Shown here one piece after another: positions 5,856 through 11,265 of a DNA stretch of 11,265 bases. The DNA is from Candidatus Aminicenantota bacterium (GTDB lineage Bacteria > Acidobacteriota > Aminicenantia > Aminicenantales > Aminicenantaceae). Under the pieces are notes generated by a model. That model had not been told where the DNA came from and did no database searches. It worked only from the letters and a program-made list of their open reading frames with translations. The number at the start of each line of letters is the position of its first letter. The stretch's first letter is position 1. The position numbers were made by a program, and so were the translations under genes. The stretch covers positions 1 through 11,265 of the forward strand of contig JAUWYH010000031.1 of the NCBI GenBank assembly GCA_030615975.1, written 5' to 3'.

Positions 5856-6590
5856 ATGAAAAAAGGGAAATTTTTAGGAGTCGTTTTTGTTTTTGGAGTG
5901 GCTTTTTCAGCTCCCTTTTTTTCAATTTGTGGAGAAGATGATACTTATGTGCGGCTTAGAAGAGATATGGTTCGAAAGCAACTTGAGGCACGAGATATAA
6001 CGGATAAAAGAGTATTAGAAGTCATGGGGGAAGTTCCCCGGCATTTTTTTATAAGTTCTGCGTATCGAAGTCAGGCTTATGAGGATTATCCTTTACCGAT
6101 TGATGAGGGACAGACAATATCCCAGCCTTATATCGTTGCTTTGATGACCCAACATCTCAGGTTGAAAGAGGGTGATAAGGTCTTGGAAATTGGAACCGGC
6201 TCCGGCTATCAAGCTGCAGTGCTTGCTCACCTTACAGACAAAGTCTATTCGATAGAGATAAGGGAGAAATTGGCCAATAAAGCGGCCGAGACGCTGAAAA
6301 AGCTCGGTTACAGCGAGGTCCATGTCAAATGGGGAGATGGTTACTATGGTTTAGAGGCGGAGGCTCCTTTTGATGCGATTATCGTTACATGTGCAGCAAA
6401 CCATGTGCCTCCTCCTCTTTTAAAGCAGCTAAAAGAAGGGGGGAAGCTGATTGTTCCTTTAGGGAGCACCCTTTATTTTCAAACTCTTACTCTTATCACA
6501 AAAACAAAGGGCAAGCCGAAAGTCAAACATATTTTAGGTGTTCGTTTTGTTCCCATGATTGGAGAAGCCCAGAAAAAGGATCGCGAGTAG
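5856..6590 (+). CDS. pcm: Protein-L-isoaspartate O-methyltransferase, exported form
   Basis: PIMT methylates abnormal L-isoaspartyl residues with S-adenosylmethionine to start their repair. The product is 244 aa. A hydrophobic N-terminus (Lys-rich 2-5, core 6-24) looks like a signal peptide or anchor, unlike the roughly 210-aa cytosolic enzymes. The catalytic domain begins near 30 and shows VPRHFF (60-65), the isoaspartate-binding GQTISQP (85-91), SAM motif I LEIGTGSGYQAAVL (110-123), the acidic end of strand 2 at YSIEI (131-135), FDAIIVTCAA (172-181), GGKLIVPLG (195-203) and the C-terminal VRFVPMIG (229-236). All key motifs are intact. The ATG at 5856 is preferred because it starts directly before the Lys-rich signal; the in-frame ATG at 5811 would add 15 residues including a second hydrophobic patch, and no start has a strong ribosome site (GAGG lies 14 bases upstream of 5856). 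The cysteine at 25 is not in a good lipobox. The 3' end overlaps the opposite-strand membrane gene by 57 bp. Confidence 0.93.
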   Translation: MKKGKFLGVVFVFGVAFSAPFFSICGEDDTYVRLRRDMVRKQLEARDITDKRVLEVMGEVPRHFFISSAYRSQAYEDYPLPIDEGQTISQPYIVALMTQHLRLKEGDKVLEIGTGSGYQAAVLAHLTDKVYSIEIREKLANKAAETLKKLGYSEVHVKWGDGYYGLEAEAPFDAIIVTCAANHVPPPLLKQLKEGGKLIVPLGSTLYFQTLTLITKTKGKPKVKHILGVRFVPMIGEAQKKDRE

Positions 6591-8966
6591 ATATCCTCCT
6601 GCTGCCAGGAAAAGGACAAGATTATATCCTGCCCAGAAGGCGATCATCAAGGCAGATATGGAATTGATTACTGAGGAAAACGCATTTGTAGCCCAGGCCC
6701 ACGGAATAATGCTTTTATCTTTCGACTCCAGCAGTCGAATTCCCGTAGGGAACGGAAATCCCATAAGAAAACCGAGGGGAAAGATTACCAAAACTGTGAG
6801 GATGATTTTTAAGGGAAGGATGAGCCCTATGAAATTTTCATAGTAGAGAGGAAAAAGAAATAGATATGAAACAATGAGGCCTGCACAAACAAGCAGGCTG
6901 ATTCTAAGATTCTTTTTTAGATTCTGCCCAAGGATTCTCTTAGAAAAGAAGCTTCCCAATCCAGAGGAGAAAAGCAGAGAAAAAATAATTACAGAGATAG
7001 AATACAGAGGATGGCCTAAAAGGAGAATGAATTTTTGTATAAGAATTATTTCTACAAACATAAAGGCCATTCCGATTAAGCCAAAATAGGAAAAGACTTT
7101 TGGAAAAACACCTTTCTTTCTTATTTTCGCCTTTCGAAGAGCATAAAGTGGTAAGAGAATCAAAGCAACAGCGATAATGATGGATTGAAATAGGAGGAGA
7201 TGAACAAGGAATTGTCCCTGAAGGAAAGGCCACCATTTTTGACCGAGCGCTTTATAAGTTAAGTTCAACTTATTCAGCTTAAAAAAGTTAAAGAAAAAAG
7301 GTCGATCGTCTGTTACAGGCTTAATCTCGAAGAGATAATTCTCGTAAAGCTCTTTTCTTTTTGATGGGTTAAGGAGTTTTAGCGTAAAGTCGTAGTAAAG
7401 AGGTCTTTCGAACTCGTTATGGAGATTGACTTCCTCGATTTTTATTCCTGGATAATAGACAAGATCAAAGAGGCATTTGTTTGCAAAATCTTTTAATTTT
7501 TGAATTTCTTGCTCCAGGAAAGGACTTTTTTTGATGAAATAGCTAATAGTCCCCCAGCTTCTGATGGCAACAATATGAAAAGCAGGGTTTGCATCGCTTT
7601 TTTCCAGGGCTTCTATCCAAGTTGCCAAAACTCTCATTTCTTGTCGGGCAGGAGGAAGCAGATACAGACTCGTGCTGACTATTCCCTGTGAAGATAATCG
7701 ATTTAAAATCTGGACGAATGAGTTGAGGGTTTGAAGGTAATTTTCGCCAAATCCAAATAAACCCGTGCTGGAGGAACCAAAGACATCGGATAGAGAAAAG
7801 ACAATGAGGTCATAGTCTTTTTTTTCATTTTGTAAAGCGGCCCGGCTATAAGCTGAGACAAGCTGAATGCCATTTCTATTGTATAAGTGACCACTAAAAG
7901 AAGCGAGTTCATTATGAAGGAGTTTTACAATCAAAGGGTTGCTTTCAATGACTTTAATCTGAGAGGCTTTAAAGACGATGGCTGCCAAAACGTCTAATCC
8001 TCCTTTAGGTTCAATGATGAGAGTGCGTGGATTTTGGAGAAAAGAGTAAGCAAGGGAAGAGGGGAGAAAGGAAAGAAATTTTAATTCAGGATCCTGGGGG
8101 CTCCTGAATCTGGTGATAGCAGTCAGTTCTCCTCCATCTATTGAAAGTCCGAGTTGAGGAGGAAGCTTCTCCTCGTACAAGAGACTTAGCCCTGGCGCAT
8201 ATCTCACTGCTGGCGATTCAAGGATATCAATCCGAGATATGGCATTCCATCTTGTGAAGTGATGTTTTGCATCGGGATATTTTAAGGCTAAAGGAAGTGC
8301 TTTGAAAGGGGAAATTCTGAAACTCAGCCAAGAAGGCGAGTATAGAAAAACTCCCACTTCAAGGCCGATAAAACAGAGGAGTGATAGTTTAAAAAAGAAA
8401 GATCGCTTTCTGCTGAAAAGATAACAGGCAAAAAGAGCTAGTAAGGAAATAAAGATGATGACTCCTCTATCTCCTTTGGACAGGAAGACAAAAGCGGAAA
8501 GGAGAGTACCGATGCCCGCTCCAGAGAGATCAGAAAAGTATATCTTGTTGACAAAAGCTGATCGCGTTGTGATAGCAAATGAAATAGTCAGACCAGCAAA
8601 GAAAAAAGGGAGGCTGAGGGAAAGATAGTAAAGAAACACGAAGAAAATCTGGTTTTTGTCCCATGAAAGTTTTATAAAATCGAAGGGAATGGAATTATAG
8701 AGCAAAAAACTGCATATAATGGAAAGAGAAAAGAGCAGAGAACTGGAAGATAAGAATTTATCATGGTCGAAAGAGCCGAATTTTTTGAAAAGGACTAAGA
8801 AGGATCCGCTTGCACCGTAACCTAAAAATGCAATACTCACCACCCAAAAGGCAAAGTGATATTGTTGGGAGATGGAAAAATATCGGGTGAGAGATATTTG
8901 CAAACAGAGGGTTGCTGAGGAAATGAAAAATATTCCTGCAAGAAATCGATGTTTTATTTCTGCCAT
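6534..8966 (-). CDS. Polytopic membrane protein with spermidine-synthase-like (SAM-fold) domain
   Basis: The product is 810 aa. About seven membrane helices lie in the N-terminal part (near 8-28, 38-60, 75-92, 107-131, 148-163, 167-184, 190-209). A soluble domain follows (about 215-560), then about seven more helices (near 587-610, 622-650, 652-675, 689-708, 713-738, 758-777, 781-801). The soluble domain resembles spermidine synthases: TLIIEPKGGLDVLAA (315-329) sits where the SAM/decarboxy-SAM glycine loop (usually GGGDG or GPGGGRDVL) is expected, then IKVIESNP (337-344), YDLIVFSLSD (385-394) and the typical PVTDDRPFFF (550-559). The helices carry GYGASGS (49-55) and WAWATNAFSSVINSISA (756-772), like the WGxN...S segments of this membrane-fused family. 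The glycine loop is degenerate and the synthase Asp catalytic motif is not evident, so real polyamine synthesis is doubtful. The ATG at 8966 lacks a Shine-Dalgarno site; a TTG at 9002 is an alternative. The family is generally uncharacterised; substrate unknown. Confidence 0.8.
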   Translation of the reverse strand: MAEIKHRFLAGIFFISSATLCLQISLTRYFSISQQYHFAFWVVSIAFLGYGASGSFLVLFKKFGSFDHDKFLSSSSLLFSLSIICSFLLYNSIPFDFIKLSWDKNQIFFVFLYYLSLSLPFFFAGLTISFAITTRSAFVNKIYFSDLSGAGIGTLLSAFVFLSKGDRGVIIFISLLALFACYLFSRKRSFFFKLSLLCFIGLEVGVFLYSPSWLSFRISPFKALPLALKYPDAKHHFTRWNAISRIDILESPAVRYAPGLSLLYEEKLPPQLGLSIDGGELTAITRFRSPQDPELKFLSFLPSSLAYSFLQNPRTLIIEPKGGLDVLAAIVFKASQIKVIESNPLIVKLLHNELASFSGHLYNRNGIQLVSAYSRAALQNEKKDYDLIVFSLSDVFGSSSTGLFGFGENYLQTLNSFVQILNRLSSQGIVSTSLYLLPPARQEMRVLATWIEALEKSDANPAFHIVAIRSWGTISYFIKKSPFLEQEIQKLKDFANKCLFDLVYYPGIKIEEVNLHNEFERPLYYDFTLKLLNPSKRKELYENYLFEIKPVTDDRPFFFNFFKLNKLNLTYKALGQKWWPFLQGQFLVHLLLFQSIIIAVALILLPLYALRKAKIRKKGVFPKVFSYFGLIGMAFMFVEIILIQKFILLLGHPLYSISVIIFSLLFSSGLGSFFSKRILGQNLKKNLRISLLVCAGLIVSYLFLFPLYYENFIGLILPLKIILTVLVIFPLGFLMGFPFPTGIRLLESKDKSIIPWAWATNAFSSVINSISALMIAFWAGYNLVLFLAAGGYLLAILFLGFSNHGNKTNT

Positions 8967-8973
8967 TACAAAT

Positions 8974-9002
8974 AAGTTAAAAAAGATTTGCGAGAGTGTC
9001 AA
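8974..9002 (-). promoter_or_regulatory. Putative promoter for the membrane SAM-fold protein, near-leaderless
   Basis: On the minus strand TTGACA (9002-8997) is followed after 17 bases by TAACTT (8979-8974), matching three of six -10 bases. The start of transcription would fall at about 8967, essentially at the ATG (8966), which fits the lack of a ribosome-binding site. If real, the TTG at 9002 could not be the start codon because it lies in the -35 element. The evidence is one perfect hexamer with correct spacing. Confidence 0.35.
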
Positions 9003-9050
9003 TCAGTAGATTGCTTTTCATTGGTTCTTGTGTTAATTTTAAGAAAAAAG

Positions 9051-10445
9051 ATGATTAGATTTGGAACTTCAGGGTGGCGGGCCGTAATGGGTGAAGAGTT
9101 TACTTTCCAGAATGTGAGGCTCGTTGTTCAAGCTATAGCCAATTATTTGAAAGAGAAATTTCCAGAGAAAAAGAAATCGGTCATCGTCAATTATGATACC
9201 CGATTTCTTTCAGAAAGATATGCTTTAGAAGCAGCAAAGGTTCTTTCCCACAACCAGATTCATGTCTTTATGGCAGACAGGGATGCCCCTTCTCAGGCAC
9301 AAGCCTACCAGATAATAAAAAGAAAAGCTCAAGGAGGGATAAACTTTACGGCTTCTTTTAATCCCCCTGAATACAATGGCCTCAAATTCAACACGGAAAC
9401 AGGTGCTCCTGCTCTTCCTCAAGAGACAGATAAAATAGAAAAAGAAATAAAGCTTTTGGGATATTCATATTGTCCTTATTATCCGAAAGGGGAATTCATA
9501 GAAAGAATTGATCTCCAAGATGATTATTTGAATTTTCTCCAAGAGAAAATTGATTTTGAGCTTATAAGAAAGTCCAAGATCAAAATTGCGACGGATTTAC
9601 TGTATGGGACAAGCCGCGAATATCTGGATGGAATTCTTGAGGAAAATCATATCCCAGTAGAAGAAATTCATGGTTATATTGATCCTTATTTTGGAGGAAT
9701 TACACCGTCTTGTACAGAAGAGAATCTTGGCGAGTTGAAAAAATTTGTAAAGGAAAAGAAATGTCAGCTTGGGATCGCAACCGATGCAGACGGCGATCGC
9801 TTTGGAGTTGTCGATGAGCGAGGAAATTTTATCATTCAGAACTTAATCCTTTCTTTATTGTTGGACTATCTGGTTTCAGAGAAAAATTGGAGAGGGGGAG
9901 TGGCTCGCTCTGTTTCCACAACGCATTTGGTAGACCGTATTGCCCGAAAATATAACCTTCCCCTTTATAAAACACCAGTGGGATTCAAGTATCTAGCAGA
10001 TCTTTTTTTACAGAAAAAAATCATCTTTGGAGGAGAGGAAAGCGCTTGTATTGTGATAAAAGATCATCTTCCAGAAAAAGACGGCATTTATGCCGGGCTC
10101 TTGGTGGCAGAGATGATGGCGGCAATAGGAAAGAGTATTTCCGAGCTGATAAATGATTTGTTTCGAAAATATGGAAAGAGAGTTCAAGACCAAAAGAGTG
10201 TTTTACTGACTCCAGAAAACAGGAAAAAGGTAAGAATATTAATAAAAAATCCCCCATCACAGTTCGGAGGGAGAAAAGTTCTTAAAGTTGAAACCATTGA
10301 TGGGATAAAATTGGATTTTATCGATGATGATTGGATTCTCCTTAGATTTTCAGGGACAGAGCCGCTCATTCGTTGTTACGGAGAAGCAAGCTCCAAAAAA
10401 GAACTAGAGAGGATCATGAAATCTGGATTGGAGGCGTTTTCTTGA
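9051..10445 (+). CDS. Phosphoglucomutase/phosphomannomutase family protein
   Basis: Alpha-D-phosphohexomutases move a phosphate between C1 and C6 of a hexose through a phosphoserine, feeding sugar nucleotide and glycogen pathways; here glucose versus mannose specificity cannot be read. The product is 464 aa, the normal size. All four domains are present: N-terminal FGTSGWRA (4-11), the active-site loop TASFNPPEYNG (100-110, catalytic Ser102), the metal loop DADGDR (245-250; Asp245, Asp247, Asp249), the sugar-binding loop GGEES (327-331) followed by HLPEKDG (339-345), and the phosphate-binding loop RFSGTEP (432-438). Position 103 is Phe, where the family nearly always has His (TASHNP). The ATG at 9051 starts right before the conserved FGTSGWR; longer in-frame starts give non-homologous residues. 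The ribosome site is weak (only an A-rich AAGAAAAAAG). The gene starts 84 bases from the divergent membrane-protein gene and overlaps the following ftsB-like gene by 4 bases. Confidence 0.92.
   Translation: MIRFGTSGWRAVMGEEFTFQNVRLVVQAIANYLKEKFPEKKKSVIVNYDTRFLSERYALEAAKVLSHNQIHVFMADRDAPSQAQAYQIIKRKAQGGINFTASFNPPEYNGLKFNTETGAPALPQETDKIEKEIKLLGYSYCPYYPKGEFIERIDLQDDYLNFLQEKIDFELIRKSKIKIATDLLYGTSREYLDGILEENHIPVEEIHGYIDPYFGGITPSCTEENLGELKKFVKEKKCQLGIATDADGDRFGVVDERGNFIIQNLILSLLLDYLVSEKNWRGGVARSVSTTHLVDRIARKYNLPLYKTPVGFKYLADLFLQKKIIFGGEESACIVIKDHLPEKDGIYAGLLVAEMMAAIGKSISELINDLFRKYGKRVQDQKSVLLTPENRKKVRILIKNPPSQFGGRKVLKVETIDGIKLDFIDDDWILLRFSGTEPLIRCYGEASSKKELERIMKSGLEAFS
10430..10434 (+). promoter_or_regulatory. 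Shine-Dalgarno site that fixes the ftsB-like TTG start
   Basis: GGAGG lies inside the last codons of the phosphohexomutase gene, with a 7-base spacer to TTG at 10442. The TTG overlaps the upstream stop as TTGA, the classic arrangement for coupled re-initiation. It decides the start, since the open frame continues upstream but only within the mutase gene, and no ATG fits. Confidence 0.75.
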
Positions 10446-10753
10446 ACAGAAAAGAGGAGAAAAATAAAAACCTTTTTCGAAAGAGACTTCTTGCTGTTGC
10501 ACTAAGCTTTCTTTTCCTAATCTTACTCATAGCTTCCTTTTTTGGTAAAAATGGATTGATTGAAATGTTTCGATCTAAGAAAAAACTTGTAACTTTGCTC
10601 CAGGAGATAGAGAGCCTTACACAGGAAAAAAGCAAATTAGAGAGGGATATAGAAGAGCTTGAGAAGAATCCGAAAGCAATTGAGAAGAAGGCCCGAGAAA
10701 AACTTTGGTATATGAAGCCAGATGAAATTGTTATCATAAAGAAAGAAAAATAG
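10442..10753 (+). CDS. ftsB: FtsB/DivIC-type septum formation protein
   Basis: FtsB/DivIC proteins are small bitopic inner-membrane proteins that join FtsL and FtsQ in the cell-division complex and help switch on septal wall synthesis. The product is 103 aa from a TTG start. A Lys/Arg-rich cytoplasmic tip (2-15) is followed by one membrane helix (about 16-33), a periplasmic coiled coil (about 44-75; repeated Leu with Glu/Lys), and the family's C-terminal motif NPKAIEKKAREKLWYMKPDE (76-95), matching the usual Glu-xx-AR-x-x-L-x-x-x-x-P-x-E pattern. It is coupled to the upstream mutase gene by a 4-base overlap. Low complexity of the coiled coil means FtsL could be confused with it, but the ARE-L-x-P-E motif favours FtsB/DivIC. 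Confidence 0.82.
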   Translation: MNRKEEKNKNLFRKRLLAVALSFLFLILLIASFFGKNGLIEMFRSKKKLVTLLQEIESLTQEKSKLERDIEELEKNPKAIEKKAREKLWYMKPDEIVIIKKEK

Positions 10754-10768
10754 ATCAATTTTCATTTT

Positions 10769-11265
10769 ATGTCCCAATTATCATCTCAAAAAAAAATCCA
10801 TCATTTGCTGGATGGTCTGAATCCTGCCCAGAAAGAGGCCGTAATACATGGAGAAGGGCCTCTTCTTATCATTGCTGGAGCAGGAACTGGAAAAACTAAG
10901 GTTATCACTCATCGCATTGCTTACCTTATAGCCGCTAAATTAGCTAAGCCTGAAGAAATCCTGGCTGTGACTTTCACAGAGAAGGCGGCTAATGAAATGG
11001 AGGAAAGAATAGATCTCTTGATACCTTATAGCTACTCTTTTGTGGAGATCAGCACTTTTAATTCCTTCGGGGAAAGAGTGTTGAGAAATTATGGGATAGA
11101 ATTAGGATATCCCCCTGATTTCAAACTCTTAGACGATATCGAGCAGGCCATTTTCTTCAGAGAGTTTCTCTTCCAGTTCCCTTTGGATTATTACCGGCCT
11201 TTAAGTTCGCCTACAAAATACATCCAGGATCTTCTGGCGGCAATAAAAAGATTGAAACAGGAAGA
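10769..11265 (+). CDS. UvrD/PcrA/Rep-type superfamily 1 DNA helicase, N-terminal part
   Basis: UvrD-like helicases unwind DNA 3' to 5' using ATP in repair and replication restart. The window ends after 165 complete codons, so the gene is truncated by the edge, not broken. Visible motifs: the Q motif LNPAQKEAV (17-25), Walker A AGAGTGKT (36-43), motif Ia AVTFTEKAANEMEERI (66-81) and motif Ib STFNSFGERVLR (95-106). The Ib element has TFN where UvrD, PcrA and Rep usually have TFH. The rest (107-165) is the start of the 1B region and is poorly conserved. The ATG at 10769 lies 15 bases after the ftsB-like stop with no clear ribosome site; it is chosen because it is the last suitable start before the Q motif. 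Whether it is UvrD proper, a RecB-like or another subfamily cannot be told from this part. Confidence 0.88.
   Translation, partial: MSQLSSQKKIHHLLDGLNPAQKEAVIHGEGPLLIIAGAGTGKTKVITHRIAYLIAAKLAKPEEILAVTFTEKAANEMEERIDLLIPYSYSFVEISTFNSFGERVLRNYGIELGYPPDFKLLDDIEQAIFFREFLFQFPLDYYRPLSSPTKYIQDLLAAIKRLKQE

Noticed and set aside
6389..6667. Plus-strand frame of 92 codons across the pcm end
   Set aside because: It is a shifted frame of pcm that runs past its stop into the antisense of the membrane gene; no recognisable protein pattern or ribosome site.
9011..9039. TTGCTT with TAATTT as a promoter for the phosphohexomutase
   Set aside because: Both hexamers are weak and the transcription start would fall only a few bases before the ATG; not strong enough to list.
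8988..9050. Longer start of the phosphohexomutase at 8988
   Set aside because: The added 21 residues (including Cys and a Val/Leu run) do not belong to the family, whose proteins begin just before the FGTSGWR motif.
10414..10758. Minus-strand frame of 114 codons opposite ftsB
   Set aside because: It is the antisense of a coiled-coil gene; its Ser/Phe/Leu richness is what reverse translation of Lys/Glu-rich codons gives.
1..11265. Mobile element, CRISPR array, tRNA or toxin-antitoxin pair
   Set aside because: Looked for on both strands: no spaced repeats, transposase-like frames, terminal inverted repeats or cloverleaf pattern were found.

Overview
The window is about 11.3 kb of AT-rich, densely packed bacterial chromosome. 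The organism is Gram-negative (diderm): it has an outer-membrane type IV pilus secretin, the inner-membrane alignment subcomplex that goes with it, and an exported isoaspartyl methyltransferase. The Lys- and Phe-rich proteins and the gene types recall Acidobacteriota-like lineages such as Aminicenantes. That placement is a guess from general resemblance, not something shown here.

Layout. (1) Positions 1-5558, minus strand, read right to left: coaD (coenzyme A biosynthesis), then pilM-pilN-pilO-pilP-pilQ with 4-bp overlaps or gaps of 1-3 bp, then probably the first codons of another gene running off the left edge. (2) Positions 5559-5855: a divergent intergenic region with a promoter-like site for the coaD-pil unit, a tandem decamer repeat, two hairpin elements and a possible 24-codon leader ORF. 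(3) Positions 5856-6590, plus strand: protein-L-isoaspartate O-methyltransferase with an N-terminal export signal. (4) Positions 6534-8966, minus strand: a large polytopic membrane protein with a central spermidine-synthase-like, SAM-binding-type domain; its 3' end overlaps the methyltransferase gene by 57 bp tail to tail. (5) Positions 9051 to the right edge, plus strand: a phosphohexomutase, a small FtsB/DivIC-type division protein started from a coupled TTG codon, and the N-terminal part of a UvrD-type helicase cut by the window end.

How the genes work together. PilM (cytoplasmic actin-like), PilN and PilO (inner-membrane, coiled-coil), PilP (periplasmic) and PilQ (outer-membrane channel) form the standard alignment complex of the type IV pilus machine; no pilin or motor ATPase gene is in view. 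The phosphohexomutase, FtsB-like protein and helicase look like one housekeeping operon of unrelated functions.

Most of the window is ordinary core-genome content. The parts worth a second look are the pairing of an exported methyltransferase with an overlapping membrane protein that carries a SAM-binding-like fold, the His-to-Phe change next to the catalytic serine of the phosphohexomutase, the Cys-free PilP, an Asp-to-Asn change in PilM, and the structured leader upstream of the methyltransferase. I saw no mobile element, CRISPR array, tRNA or rRNA, and no clear evidence of an entirely new system.
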